A stretch of DNA of 64,000 nucleotides. Source: Rhodanobacter sp. LX-99. GTDB taxonomy: Bacteria; Pseudomonadota; Gammaproteobacteria; Xanthomonadales; Rhodanobacteraceae. The stretch is taken from positions 496,001 through 560,000 of the forward strand of contig NZ_JAHFVL010000002.1 in the NCBI RefSeq assembly GCF_018599185.1, read 5' to 3'. How positions within the stretch are numbered: position 1 is the first letter of the stretch; the number at the start of each line of letters is the position of its first letter. Positions 9,395 to 20,006 of this stretch are shown here, piece after piece. The translations under genes were made by a program, and so were the position numbers. Below the pieces are notes generated by a model, which saw only the letters and a list, made by a program, of their open reading frames with translations, ran no database searches and had not been told where the DNA came from.

Positions 9395-10473
9395 CGTTTC
9401 GTCTCCGCCGAGGGCGCGGCGCTGCCGGGCAGGTGGGCTTCCTCGCTGGTGCGGCGCAGGTACGAGTCCCCATACGCGGCCGAGCGCGCAGGCAGCAGCG
9501 GGTCGTCGGACGCGGCGATGCCGGCCGGCAGCACCAGCGGGTCGTAGTTGATGTCGCGGCAGGGGCCGCTGTCCTGCGGCTCGGTGCGCTGCAGCACCAG
9601 CGTGCCGGCGTCGATCGTGCGGCGGTCGTCCGGCCACGTCTTCGTCGCATCGTTCGTCGGGTCGCCGGGGTTCGCGAGCGTCACCTGCAAGTGCCAGCGC
9701 AGCGGTCCCTGCGCCAGGCGTTCGGCCAGGTCCGTCGCCAGATAGTCCGTGTCGGTAGTTTTGCCGGCGTCGCCGCCGGCGTTGCCCGCTTCCGGCGCCA
9801 TGCGCCAGCGCACCGGCTGGCGCTTGCCGTTCGCGTCGACGAACACGAACGCGTTGAGGCCCCAGTAGCTTTCGGTCGCGAAGCTGGCGGACGGTTTCGC
9901 CGTCTTCGCCCAGGCGCGGAACGCGGCCGTTTCCGGATGCGCGGCGAAGAACGCGGCCAGCTTCGCCGGGCCCGGCTTGCCGGTGGCCGGGTCCGGCTGC
10001 TGCGCCTGCAATTGCGCGAAGAACGCCTGCGGCGTCGCGACCGGGAACACCGGCATGCTGTTCATGCCGGTGCGCCACTGCTGTCCGTTCGCGAGCGCGA
10101 AGCGCAGCGCCATGCTGCGGATCGGCACGCTGGAGTCCGGCGCGTACGGGTTGCTGCCGGGGATCGCGAAGCGGCCGACCACCGGCGTGCGCCCAGGCGC
10201 GAACACCTGCGCCATGGAGTACGCCTGGGCGCGGCCATTGCTGTCGAAATACCCCGTCACGCAGACACCCTTCGCGTGGTTGCGGCGGTAGCCGGCGAAC
10301 GTGCCGGCGTTGTCCTGGAACTGGTTCACCAGCCGCGCCGGGGTGAGCCGCTGCGGCGCCAGCCAGCCGCCGACGTAGCCGAAGGAAACCGCGGCTACGC
10401 CGACCGCGGCGGCGATCAGCGCCCACGAGCCGATCCGGCGCGCGGGTGAATCCGGTGGAACGGGATCGTGCAT
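9391..10473 (-). CDS. membrane-anchored catalase-family peroxidase (SrpA-type)
   Basis: 360-aa monofunctional-catalase-like heme protein of the short SrpA/catalase-related peroxidase class. A single transmembrane anchor spans about residues 14-35. The distal histidine lies in RRNHAKGVCVTGYF and the proximal tyrosine region is INYDPLVLPAGI. It lacks the length of true catalases (about 480 aa), which fits a peroxidase using reductant from its partner. It overlaps cytochrome b561 by ATGA. The ATG at 10473 is chosen for its AGGAG site; an upstream GTG/TTG extension lacks support. Confidence 0.9.
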   Translation of the reverse strand: MHDPVPPDSPARRIGSWALIAAAVGVAAVSFGYVGGWLAPQRLTPARLVNQFQDNAGTFAGYRRNHAKGVCVTGYFDSNGRAQAYSMAQVFAPGRTPVVGRFAIPGSNPYAPDSSVPIRSMALRFALANGQQWRTGMNSMPVFPVATPQAFFAQLQAQQPDPATGKPGPAKLAAFFAAHPETAAFRAWAKTAKPSASFATESYWGLNAFVFVDANGKRQPVRWRMAPEAGNAGGDAGKTTDTDYLATDLAERLAQGPLRWHLQVTLANPGDPTNDATKTWPDDRRTIDAGTLVLQRTEPQDSGPCRDINYDPLVLPAGIAASDDPLLPARSAAYGDSYLRRTSEEAHLPGSAAPSAETKR

Positions 10474-10654
10474 GTTCGACTCCTGGCCGCTCGGGCCACG
10501 TGTGGCGGGGTCCACGGCACCGGGTTTCGTGCCATACCAGTCAGGTCTTCGCTCCGCGGCGGCACTTCGTTACATGGCATGCGCCGATTCCCTTCCGCCG
10601 AACACGCGCGTGCGGTGCTATCGTCGTCGCTCGGGTGGCCTGGGGGAGGCGCGC

Positions 10655-12271
10655 ATGAACTCGATGCAACGCGGGGTGCTGATCGCGGCAATCGTCCTGT
10701 TGGGCGTCGGCGAAGGCGTGTGGATCACCCATTCGGTGTATGCGCAGATCAGCCATCAGGAGCAACTCCTGATGGCGCGGCAGCCCACACCACCTCCGCT
10801 GCCGGTCGCCCGCGAGTTCACCCGCGACGAGGGCTACGCGTTCCTCGCTGCGGCGAAGAAGGCCGAGGCGATCACCGACCCGCTGCAGCGCTGCCTGGCC
10901 TACCCCGATCCGCCAGACAGTCACTGGTCGCGCGATGCAGTAGTCGCGTACTGCCATTACCGCATGCAGACGTTGCTTACGTTTGCCGAGGCGCAAAAGC
11001 TCATCCAGGACGGCCATGCCGCCGAACTCGACCGGCGCCTCGCCGCCGCGTTGCGCGCCCAGCAGACGGATCCGGATTCGCGCGGCCTGCTCGATCGCAT
11101 CTACCAGGAAGCGTTCCAGAACGGCTCGTTCGACATTCGCCCGACCCTGGACGCCTGGAAACGCGATTCGCCGAACAGCGCCTTCGCGTTCGCCGCCAGC
11201 GGCATGGCCTACGTGGCCATGGCCGGCGATGCGCGGGGAGCCAAATACATGAAGGACACGCCGCAGGACAGCCTCGACTCCATGCACAAGCTGCTGGCCC
11301 AGGCCGACAGTGACCTGCGCCAGGCGATTGCGTTGGATCCCAAGGTCGTCCCGGCCTATTTCGCATTGATCCATGCCGGTGGCCTCGGCTTCGGTCGCGC
11401 GTACACCGACGAGGCGATCCGCCGTGCGCTGGCCGTGGCGCCGGACGACTACGTGGTCCGCAGCATGGCGATGTGGACGCTGGAGCCGAAGTGGGGCGGC
11501 TCGCTGGACGCGATGGACCGGTTCGCCGCGCAGGCACAGGCGTACGCGCACATGAATCCGCTGATGAGGCTGATGTTGTCGGAGCGGCCGTACTACGAAG
11601 TGGACAACTGCGACTGCACGCAGGATACCGAGCTGGCGGCGTATCCGGCCGCGCTGGACCAGCTTGCCAGCGTCACCTACCTCGAACGGGCCGGGCTGGC
11701 GGCGGACGGCAACCGGAACATGGCCGTGCCGGGGATCTACCTGTCCGAGGCGCTGCGTTTCGGGTCGGAAAGCGAGGACGTGCGCACCCACCGCGTCTCC
11801 GCGCTGGTGGATTTCGACGAGACCGCCTGGGCCATCGCCGACATGAGCCGCCTGCTGGCCGCGTCGCCGCGCCATGCGGACGCGCTCAGGGCACGTGCCT
11901 ACGCCTACGAAATGCAGGCCGACTATGCGCATGCGGAACAGGATTTCCGCGCACTGCTGGCGATCGACCCGGGCGACATGCATGTGCTGCCCCAGCTCGG
12001 CGACATGTTCGTGAACCTGGCACATGACTGGGACAAGGGCTGGGCCGTGGCCGACCAGCTGATCCGCGAGCAGCCGCAGAGCCCGTACGGCTGGATGCTG
12101 CGCGCCACCATCCAGGAACGGCAGCCGCGGCCAGGGCTGGACGCCACCGCCGACCATCTGCAGGCGCAGTTCGGCAAGGACCCGCAGATCGCGAAAATCA
12201 TCGTGCGCATGCGCGCGGCGGTAGCCCTGCGCAAGCACGCCGGCATCGACGCGCGGGCGAGCGCGCCTTGA
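10655..12271 (+). CDS. TPR-repeat protein with N-terminal membrane anchor
   Basis: 538-aa protein beginning with one hydrophobic segment (residues about 8-30), either an uncleaved anchor or a signal peptide. It is followed by a mostly alpha-helical body. Tetratricopeptide-like helices are clearest in the C-terminal part, for example [37 protein letters not shown] central cysteine pair sits in the segment DNCDCTQD. The ATG at 10655 is preceded by GGGGGAGG. It probably acts as a periplasmic or membrane-tethered scaffold. A DUF4034-like central region is possible but not certain. Confidence 0.75.
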   Translation: MNSMQRGVLIAAIVLLGVGEGVWITHSVYAQISHQEQLLMARQPTPPPLPVAREFTRDEGYAFLAAAKKAEAITDPLQRCLAYPDPPDSHWSRDAVVAYCHYRMQTLLTFAEAQKLIQDGHAAELDRRLAAALRAQQTDPDSRGLLDRIYQEAFQNGSFDIRPTLDAWKRDSPNSAFAFAASGMAYVAMAGDARGAKYMKDTPQDSLDSMHKLLAQADSDLRQAIALDPKVVPAYFALIHAGGLGFGRAYTDEAIRRALAVAPDDYVVRSMAMWTLEPKWGGSLDAMDRFAAQAQAYAHMNPLMRLMLSERPYYEVDNCDCTQDTELAAYPAALDQLASVTYLERAGLAADGNRNMAVPGIYLSEALRFGSESEDVRTHRVSALVDFDETAWAIADMSRLLAASPRHADALRARAYAYEMQADYAHAEQDFRALLAIDPGDMHVLPQLGDMFVNLAHDWDKGWAVADQLIREQPQSPYGWMLRATIQERQPRPGLDATADHLQAQFGKDPQIAKIIVRMRAAVALRKHAGIDARASAP

Positions 12272-12338
12272 GCGGGGCTCGGGGTCACAGCGGCAGCTGA
12301 CCTATACTTCATGGTCTGACTCACCGGAGCCCTTCGTG

Positions 12339-14009
<1,671 letters not shown>

Positions 14010-14093
14010 CGCTTCTATTGCGATAGGTTTGCGTTTTTGCCGTTCCTAGATTATTGACTAAGTGCAAGATGCGTCCACGTTTACGGGGGAGAC

Positions 14094-15128
14094 ATGTACA
14101 AGGATGATGTTTATAAAGCGTTGGTGCGGATCGCACTCACGCCAGGGGGCGCTGTACAGGGGCTGCTAGCTCAAATCCAAGCTGCCGAACCTAAGCTCAA
14201 TGGCACCCTTGAAGAGATCGCGGCGAACAACGATACAAGTGTCAACGCTGGTCGTTCTCATCTTCAGGAAGCAGTTCGCCCTATTGCTCGGCAACTTCAA
14301 GATATTTCCCCCTCCGCAACTGCGGTCGAGTTGCATGAACTGTCCCGGAAGTTCGACTTGATACTCGAAGAGTATCCGTTGCTTGAAGGGTTGCTTCGCC
14401 CAGGAAGGCAAGCACTAGCCAAGTTAGCAGGGGCTTTTGATGTCGTTCTTCAAAAAAACAAGAATGCTCCGTCAATAACCGGCTTGCTGGCACCCGGAGC
14501 TGCGCTGATCACTTGTTACGAACATTACGAGGCGTTGGGGTGCCTATTCGCCGCGCCAGTTAAAGAAGGAGAAGCTGATCAATCGTCAGTTGTTCTAGAG
14601 CTGGATGGCGTTGATCGATTAGGAGCGTTTGCTGATTACATGGCCTTGCTGTCGCGCTTGGCAGATGTAGGCAAGTGGGTAATCGAGCAGACTGATCAAC
14701 GGTCTGATGGATTGCGTGACGAAATCTGGATAGCAAGCATCGACTCAGGTTCGCCGGTCCGTATTAGCGTCACTGGTGATTCGAAGGCCATCCGCCTGCT
14801 ACTTGCGATGGTTCGCGATGTAGTACGTTTGCCGTATCTTCACTTGACGCGTCACGGACGGGCCATCCAAGCCATGGAGACATTGGCGCGTGCTAGAGAG
14901 CTTGGCGTTACCTCGGATGCCGTGTTGGATAAACTGAATGATGCGGTGATCTCGGCGGCTGACGACTACGCCAAGTCATTTAGGCATGAAGAGGTCGGCG
15001 TAACTATTGATGGTCAGCCGATCCAAGCCGTTCCTTTGAAGTATCCCGCGGCCAAGGAGACCCGTAGGTTAGGTAATTCGGTGCAGCCAAAGTTGCAGGG
15101 GCCGGGGGGTGCTCAATCGGAGGAGTAG
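14094..15128 (+). CDS. unknown protein, first gene of a two-gene accessory module
   Basis: 344-aa soluble protein with no recognised family and no signal peptide or membrane helix. The N-terminal 160 residues look helical. The middle contains a beta-rich stretch (VRISVTGDSKAIRLLLAMVRD), and the C-terminus is disordered with Pro, Gly and Glu. Base composition is clearly lower in GC than the flanking genes and codon use is less biased, suggesting transfer. The ATG has a GGGGGA ribosome binding site. It lies 139 nt upstream of an OLD-like ATPase/nuclease in the same direction, so a joint role, possibly in phage defence, is inferred only from context. Confidence 0.7.
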   Translation: MYKDDVYKALVRIALTPGGAVQGLLAQIQAAEPKLNGTLEEIAANNDTSVNAGRSHLQEAVRPIARQLQDISPSATAVELHELSRKFDLILEEYPLLEGLLRPGRQALAKLAGAFDVVLQKNKNAPSITGLLAPGAALITCYEHYEALGCLFAAPVKEGEADQSSVVLELDGVDRLGAFADYMALLSRLADVGKWVIEQTDQRSDGLRDEIWIASIDSGSPVRISVTGDSKAIRLLLAMVRDVVRLPYLHLTRHGRAIQAMETLARARELGVTSDAVLDKLNDAVISAADDYAKSFRHEEVGVTIDGQPIQAVPLKYPAAKETRRLGNSVQPKLQGPGGAQSEE

Positions 15129-15267
15129 GTAAAAGATTGACGAATCGAGGGGGCAGGCGATTTAACTTCCCCCGCCCCGGTTTTGGTTTTGGCTGAGCTG
15201 TGCTGGAACATGCGGGTTGGACAATCGTCCCGCCCACCCCCCTAACTCCCCATGCAAGGACGCCGCC

Positions 15268-16884
15268 ATGCGTATCAGCAAGATCACCGTCGAGAACTTC
15301 CGCTCGATTGAGCGCGTTGAGCTAGCCGCCAATCGCTTTAATGTGCTGGCCGGCCAGAACAACCACGGCAAGACCAACCTCTTCGAGGCCATCGAGTGGT
15401 TCTACAACGGCTCTGGGAACCTCGACGACATCCGGTTCAAGCATCAGGCCGTCCGCGAAGTCACTGTTGAAATCGAGTATTCCGACATTCAAGCCGGCAT
15501 CGCGGCTGTTATCAACGAGGCAACAAAGGCACGGTTCGAGAAGTTTGCCGATGGGCGAGATGTCATCAAGGTGAGGCGGACCACAGCGGAGGACCCGTCG
15601 AAGCGACAGCTATGGGACGAAGCGAAGGGCGAGTGGACCCAGAAGAACTTTGCCGGCTTCGATAAGGCGTTCAACGATTGCGTGCCGCGCCTCCAATACG
15701 TTTCTACCCGCACGTCTCTCACCGAAGTCTCCAAGTGGGGCAAGAAGACGCCCATCGGCGAAATGTTGTCTGGGGTGCTCAACGCTATTTTGGAGAAAAG
15801 CGAGAAATACCGTCAGTTTAAGGAGAAGTTCGACGAACTGTTCACGCATGAGCAGTCGGAGGTAAGGCAGGAACTCGACCGCCTTGCTGGGAAGGTGAAG
15901 GACCACTTGGAGCAGCAGTTTCCGGAATGTAGCAAGGTCGGATTCAGCGTGAAGCCGCCTATGTTTGATGAATTGTTGAAGTCTTTCGAAACATCGGTCG
16001 ACGATGGCATCGAGACCTCCGCCGAAGAGAAGGGCGATGGTATGCAACGCGCCCTCATGCTCGCTATCTTAAAGGCCTACTCCGACCATCGCCGTGAGAG
16101 CGATGAACTGGGCAAACGGTTCCTGTTCCTCATCGATGAAGCCGAACTTCATCTCCACCCGACTGCTCAGCGCCAACTCAAGCTGGCCTTGATGGATCTG
16201 GTCAAGAACGGCGACCAGGTCTTCATCAACACCCACTCGTCGGTGCTGGTGACCGACGAGGACAACGACCAGACGCTCTGGCGGGTTGAGAAGGTCGATG
16301 GCGCGACAAGCATCAAAAAGATTGAAGGGCGTGACAAGCCGGAACTGATCTATGAACTTCTGGGCGGCTCACCGGCAGATCTCCTCTTTCCCAGAAACTT
16401 CCTGGTGGTGGAAGGGGCATCCGAAGACATCCTTTTGGGGCACGTGGTGCGACGTTTCTATATCGACAAGCCGCAGACGAAGATCATCAGGGCGGAGGGC
16501 GACCACTCCCGACAAAAGCGCTCAATGGATGCCATCAACGTAGCGTTTGTCCCGTTGTCACAAACTCCGGTGTATAGCGAGCGACTGATTGTTCTTTGCG
16601 ACCAGCCAACGCCTGAGAGGAAAAACGATTTCGACGGATTCATGCGTGCATATGCGAGGCACGAGCAGAACGGCCAGTTTGTCGTTGCCCCGACTCATTC
16701 GCTGGAGGAGAGTTATCCAGAGCCTTGGCGAAAGACCGCTGACCAGGTGAGAGCGATGTCAGGGAGAGACAAAACCGATCTCGCGGAGCTGGTGGGGCAA
16801 AACATCACCCAGACGCAGTTCGAGAACGAGATGGCTCACGCCTTTGCGGCGCTGGCGAAGGCATGGGAGAAAGCCCACAGCTAG
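15268..16884 (+). CDS. OLD-family-like ATPase with C-terminal TOPRIM-like nuclease domain
   Basis: 538-aa SMC/ABC-type ATPase. Walker A is GQNNHGKT at residues 29-36. Walker B is FLIDEAE with Asp290/Glu291, and the switch histidine is in NTHSSV near residue 322. From about residue 375 a TOPRIM-like domain follows: VVEGASE (Glu382), LIVLCDQP (Asp445) and SLEESYPE. OLD proteins are ATP-dependent endonucleases, several of which act in anti-phage systems (Gabija GajA, PARIS-like). No UvrD-type GajB helicase is adjacent; the neighbour is the 344-aa unknown. ATG 15268 follows AAGGA; an upstream TTG is unlikely. Confidence 0.85.
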   Translation: MRISKITVENFRSIERVELAANRFNVLAGQNNHGKTNLFEAIEWFYNGSGNLDDIRFKHQAVREVTVEIEYSDIQAGIAAVINEATKARFEKFADGRDVIKVRRTTAEDPSKRQLWDEAKGEWTQKNFAGFDKAFNDCVPRLQYVSTRTSLTEVSKWGKKTPIGEMLSGVLNAILEKSEKYRQFKEKFDELFTHEQSEVRQELDRLAGKVKDHLEQQFPECSKVGFSVKPPMFDELLKSFETSVDDGIETSAEEKGDGMQRALMLAILKAYSDHRRESDELGKRFLFLIDEAELHLHPTAQRQLKLALMDLVKNGDQVFINTHSSVLVTDEDNDQTLWRVEKVDGATSIKKIEGRDKPELIYELLGGSPADLLFPRNFLVVEGASEDILLGHVVRRFYIDKPQTKIIRAEGDHSRQKRSMDAINVAFVPLSQTPVYSERLIVLCDQPTPERKNDFDGFMRAYARHEQNGQFVVAPTHSLEESYPEPWRKTADQVRAMSGRDKTDLAELVGQNITQTQFENEMAHAFAALAKAWEKAHS

Positions 16885-17032
16885 GTCGTTGCGAACCGAA
16901 ACAGGGCCAACTCAGGTTCACTTAGCAGTAACCAAATCCGACCCCGAAAGTAGCGTTGGGTATGCCAGCCTGAGCTCCCGGTTCAGCCGGGCACACTTTA
17001 GTGAAGCGGCCCGGCATGGTCGGCATTTGCGC

Positions 17033-17389
17033 TCAGTACGACACGTTGCTCGGATGGAGCGGTGCGGGCAGGGGCAGCTGACTAAGCTGTTCGGCTTGTT
17101 CGCTGAGGAAGTACAGGGCGGCGAAGAGGCCTTCGGTGGTGGGGGCGTCGAGGGGGCTGCAGCCGGGGTCGATGGTGTTGCTTTCGCTGTTGGCGTGGAG
17201 GTCGCGGAAGGCTTCGCTGTTGGCGAGGACGCGGGCGAGGGCGTGGATGGCGGTGGTAAGGCCGGCCAGAGTGGCGGCGTCGCGTTCGTCGGGGCTGGCG
17301 TCGGCGAGGGTACTGCAGGGGCGCGAGAGCGGGTTGGTGGGGATGCGCGCGCCGTGGTGCGTGACTGACGTATGATCGGGCTTAGCCAT
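17033..17389 (-). CDS. small hypothetical protein
   Basis: 118-aa hydrophilic protein. The N-terminal half is polar and probably unstructured. The C-terminal half contains two helices (ATLAGLTTAIHALARVLANSEAFRDL and TTEGLFAALYFLSEQAEQLSQLP). The ATG at 17389 is preceded by GAGGAG with a 6-nt spacer, which makes translation likely. The family is not recognised; short proteins of this helix layout are frequent in Xanthomonadales and Pseudomonas accessory regions. Confidence 0.55.
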   Translation of the reverse strand: MAKPDHTSVTHHGARIPTNPLSRPCSTLADASPDERDAATLAGLTTAIHALARVLANSEAFRDLHANSESNTIDPGCSPLDAPTTEGLFAALYFLSEQAEQLSQLPLPAPLHPSNVSY

Positions 17390-17701
17390 GATCAACTCCT
17401 CAGAAGTTGGTTGTGGTCAGCGGGTCGCATGGGTTGCCGCCCATGCGGCCCGCGCTGTTTTTGCCTTGCGGGTTTTCTCCGGTCGGCGGCGATGTGCCGT
17501 CGGCAGGTTCCATAGTAAATAAAGTAGGGCGACAAAATCTGTAGGGAAAGGACTTTACTTTGTAGTCTGCGTTTTTGATTGATGGAAATTAAGGCGTGAA
17601 AAGGTGTCGGGGGCAATTTGATGGCGACTCGCGTAGCGCTTGAATTGTCTTCGACATTATTCTTGCTGTTCTTATCGCGAGGGATTTCCCTTGCAAAGAA
17701 A

Positions 17702-17731
17702 AGCCGGGCTTTCGCCCGGCTCCTCAGTGGC
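17702..17731 (-). terminator. Rho-independent terminator of the DUF2188 gene
   Basis: On the minus strand an 8-bp stem, AGCCGGGC / GCCCGGCT with a GAAA tetraloop, is followed by TTTTCTTTG. It lies 11 nt past the stop of the gene at 17742, the expected place for an intrinsic terminator. Confidence 0.9.
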
Positions 17732-17741
17732 ACGGCCTGCA

Positions 17742-17966
17742 TCAACCTTTCGACTTGGCCGGGTCGTCCTTGCGTTGGTAAGTCCGTTCCTCCTCGATCT
17801 CCCCGTTTTCCTTGTGGATCTTTACGGATCCCACTTTGTCGCTCATGAATTCGCTGGTTTTGTGAACGATTTCGGCTTTGGTGCCGGCTCTGATCGTCGC
17901 GCGTTCAGCGCCTTGTTCCTTGAGCTTCCAGCCGTCACTGTCCTTGGTGATGTGATAGTTCTTCAT
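17742..17966 (-). CDS. DUF2188 domain-containing protein
   Basis: 74-aa protein matching the DUF2188 pattern: MKNYHITKDSDGWKLKEQGAERA, then a helix TKAEIVHKTSEFM and a strand pair SVKIHKENGEIEEERTY. The function of DUF2188 proteins is unknown; they are small and soluble. The ATG at 17966 is preferred because family similarity begins exactly there. The longer in-frame reading upstream is cysteine/arginine-rich and unlike the family. A canonical terminator follows. Confidence 0.82.
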   Translation of the reverse strand: MKNYHITKDSDGWKLKEQGAERATIRAGTKAEIVHKTSEFMSDKVGSVKIHKENGEIEEERTYQRKDDPAKSKG

Positions 17967-18537
17967 GTGAACCTCGCTTACGGTGGGAGAAGCCACGTTG
18001 TGTCGTTGGCACGATGCTCGTTTCGTCAGTGCCGTTCGCTTGCTACAGCACTCGAAGCCGACGGCGAACATCCGTGGCGCTTTTGAGTTCATCAAGCACC
18101 GGTTGGCCACTATCCGGCCGACGTTTTTTATGAACTCGCCGTCATCATAGCGGCATCTGTCTCACCCATCGAGACAACAATTCTGTGGATAAGTCGCGAG
18201 TGATTGGGGGTAAAAAGCGGAATTGCCGTCAATCCAATGATGCGCGCAATGAGCCGCAGTCATTGAGTTTTTGATTGCTTTTTGTGCGGCGAGCCGGGCT
18301 ACTCGCACCACAATCGAACCTTCGCTCCTCGCAGATTGTTTTCGACCCTACGTCAGCCAACCTCTACACCACGACCTTCCTCACACCGACAGCCACCTGC
18401 TGCTGCCTCTGGCATTGTTCCGGCGCCTCCACTTTAGGCAGTGAGCCGAGAGTGTCGCGGGCACTATCGGTCGCCTGAAAACGCAATGGAGTCTGTGCGG
18501 GATACGGGCGGCCTCACCAACCGATACGGAGATCGTG
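17967..18537. other. long intergenic region, no gene recognised
   Basis: 571 nt between divergent genes. GC falls markedly between about 18120 and 18260 (GAACTCGCCGTCATC to GAGTTTTTGATTGC). This suggests promoters for the DUF2188 gene on one side and the 18538 gene on the other. No conserved RNA, tRNA or coding frame with a ribosome binding site was found. Confidence 0.5.
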
Positions 18538-19017
18538 ATGTCACAGAACCTGATTTCGCTGGCCTTGACGGCCGACCAGCTGACGGCCGTCGAAGGCGCG
18601 CTGGCGACGCTGGAAGAGAACCTTGGCGGGCTGATTGCCCTGCAGCCGGCGCAGCGCCGGTCGTTGACCAAGATGGGCGACAAGTCGGAGGTGTTTTGCC
18701 GCCAGACGCTGAAACTGCTGCAGCAGAACCCGCAAGTGGTGCCGCCCAGCCTCGACGTGGCCGAGGCGGCAGCGGATCTGGTCGCGTTCGACCAGATCGG
18801 CAGCTTCCTGCTGCGCCTGACCCGGCTCAGCGAGCGCGCCGAAGACACCTCGACTGCGCTGGGCAGCGACCTGATGAGCTTCGCGTTGGAGGGTTACGGT
18901 CTGCTGCGGGTCAGCGGCCATAACCAGGGCCTGGAAGACCTGCGGCGCGAACTTGGTGCCCGCTTCGCCCGTCGCGCGGCGCGCACCACACCCGAGCCGC
19001 CGGCCGCAGCGCTCTGA
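18538..19017 (+). CDS. conserved hypothetical helical protein (Xanthomonadales type)
   Basis: 159-aa soluble, mostly helical protein: ALTADQLTAVEGALATLEENLGGLIAL, then PAQRRSLTKMGDKSEVFCRQTLKLL, then AADLVAFDQIGSFLLRLTRLSERAEDT. I know this only as a conserved hypothetical type and assign no function. The ATG at 18538 follows a GGAG site. A perfect intrinsic terminator follows its stop. A broken fragment of a second copy lies at 23781-23850, sharing 28 identical nucleotides with 18772-18799, so the gene has been duplicated in this region. Confidence 0.75.
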   Translation: MSQNLISLALTADQLTAVEGALATLEENLGGLIALQPAQRRSLTKMGDKSEVFCRQTLKLLQQNPQVVPPSLDVAEAAADLVAFDQIGSFLLRLTRLSERAEDTSTALGSDLMSFALEGYGLLRVSGHNQGLEDLRRELGARFARRAARTTPEPPAAAL

Positions 19018-19051
19018 TGATCCAGCTCCAAACGTAACAGGGTGACCACGC

Positions 19052-19095
19052 GGCCCGGTGCCTGAGGCAAACCACCTCACGCACCGGGCCTTTTT
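19052..19095 (+). terminator. Rho-independent terminator
   Basis: Perfect 10-bp stem GGCCCGGTGC (19052-19061) / GCACCGGGCC (19081-19090), with further pairing in the loop (CTGAGG/CCTCA), followed by TTTTTG. It lies 35 nt after the 18538 gene stop. Confidence 0.95.
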
Positions 19096-19168
19096 GTGTC
19101 CGCGCCACGGCGCGAACCTCCCGCGGGTGCCGGATCGGCGCGCCGGCCCGGCATTTCGCACCGTCCAC

Positions 19169-19465
19169 GAGCCATCTAGCCTGGCGCACCGAGCTCTTTT
19201 GCCGACCCGCGGAGTTATTTGCTCGGCCGCCCGAGCTTTTTTCTCCACCCGCCGAGCTTTTTGCCCGGGCTGCCGAGCTTTTTTCCCGGCGTGCCGAGCA
19301 CCCGAACCCGGCGCGCCGAGCTATTTGCTCGACCCGCCGAGCCTTTTTCCCGGATCGCCGAGCTTTTAGCCCGGCCGATCGAGCTTTTTTCCTGGCGCGC
19401 CGTGCACCTGAACTCGACGCATCAGGCTATTTTCCCGGCCCGCCGAGAAATGATCTCGATCGATG
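19169..19465. repeat. array of about fourteen degenerate 21-bp tandem repeats
   Basis: Direct repeats with consensus close to GAGCTTTTTTCCCGGCCCGCC. Unit anchors (the GAG or its variant) fall at 19169, 19191, 19212, 19233, 19254, 19275, 19296, 19318, 19339, 19360, 19381, 19402, 19423 and 19445. The spacing is therefore 21 bp, with 22 bp at three steps. Most units carry a T-tract of four to six bases in the same position. Two helical turns per unit would place the T-tracts on one face of the DNA. The array lies between a terminator and the first DUF3761 gene. Confidence 0.9.
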
Positions 19466-19600
19466 TAGCTGGTTTCGCCGGCAGCCGAGCGCTTCAGCCA
19501 GCGCATTCGGAAAATTTACCGCCCCCCGGTTTGCCCACCGAGTTCAGTTCTGGCAGGCCTGTTGCTTACTTAGCCAGGTTGAATTGCCTCAGGTCGCTCC

Positions 19601-19891
19601 ATGCTTAGGTTTGTGCCGCTGATTCTCATGCTTGGCCTCATCCCCGGCCTGTCGCTGGCGCAGAAGCATGAGCCTTCAACGTCACATACTGCCCCCGCGG
19701 GTGTGGTGACGCTTGTGGAGAAGGGCAGCTATACGAACCGTGAGGGGTTCGAGGTTCATCGTCCAGCGCATACGACCACGGGGACGATTCCATCGGGTGC
19801 AACGGCACAATGTCGAGATGGATCATTCAGCTTCAGCATGAGCCGCCGTGGTACCTGCTCGCATCATGGAGGCGTTGCTCGGTGGCTATGA
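19601..19891 (+). CDS. DUF3761 domain secreted protein, copy A
   Basis: 96-aa protein with a signal peptide (MLRFVPLILMLGLIPGLSLAQ, cleaved near residue 20). The DUF3761-type core is CRDGSFSFSMSRRGTCSHHGGVARWL, in which two cysteines probably form a disulfide and a His-His pair precedes the final Trp. Function of the family is unknown. It is nearly identical to the gene at 24595 (differences at about eight positions). The duplication extends into the upstream sequence, where TCTGGCAGGCCTGTTGCTT occurs before both genes. Confidence 0.85.
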   Translation: MLRFVPLILMLGLIPGLSLAQKHEPSTSHTAPAGVVTLVEKGSYTNREGFEVHRPAHTTTGTIPSGATAQCRDGSFSFSMSRRGTCSHHGGVARWL

Positions 19892-19921
19892 GCGCAGTGC
19901 GATCGGCGATCGAAACCGGCA

Positions 19922-20000
19922 CGGAGGAAGTTAAGCAAGAGGCCGGGGGCGCGACAAATCCAAGAAGCCAAACGATTTAACTTCCGCCGTCCCGGTTTGC
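19922..20000. repeat. dispersed palindromic element, member 1
   Basis: Arms ACGGAGGAAGTTAA and TTTAACTTCCGCCGT can pair across a loop containing GAGGCCGGGGGCGCGACAAATCC. Related sequences occur at 15145-15185, 23529-23568, 24910-24938 and 25733-25795. It follows the DUF3761 gene and may serve as its terminator. Confidence 0.6.
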
Positions 20001-20006
20001 AGCTCC

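Noticed and set aside
15217..15267. TTG start extending the OLD-like ATPase by 17 residues
   Set aside because: The extension lies before the conserved first strand and has no ribosome binding site, while ATG 15268 follows AAGGA.
19169..19465. CRISPR array
   Set aside because: The repeats are contiguous 21-bp units without spacers, degenerate, and no cas genes are near.
19058..19608. Proline/phenylalanine- and alanine/leucine-rich proteins translated through the 21-bp repeats
   Set aside because: Both readings are by-products of the 21-bp period being divisible by three; neither has a ribosome binding site or domain similarity.
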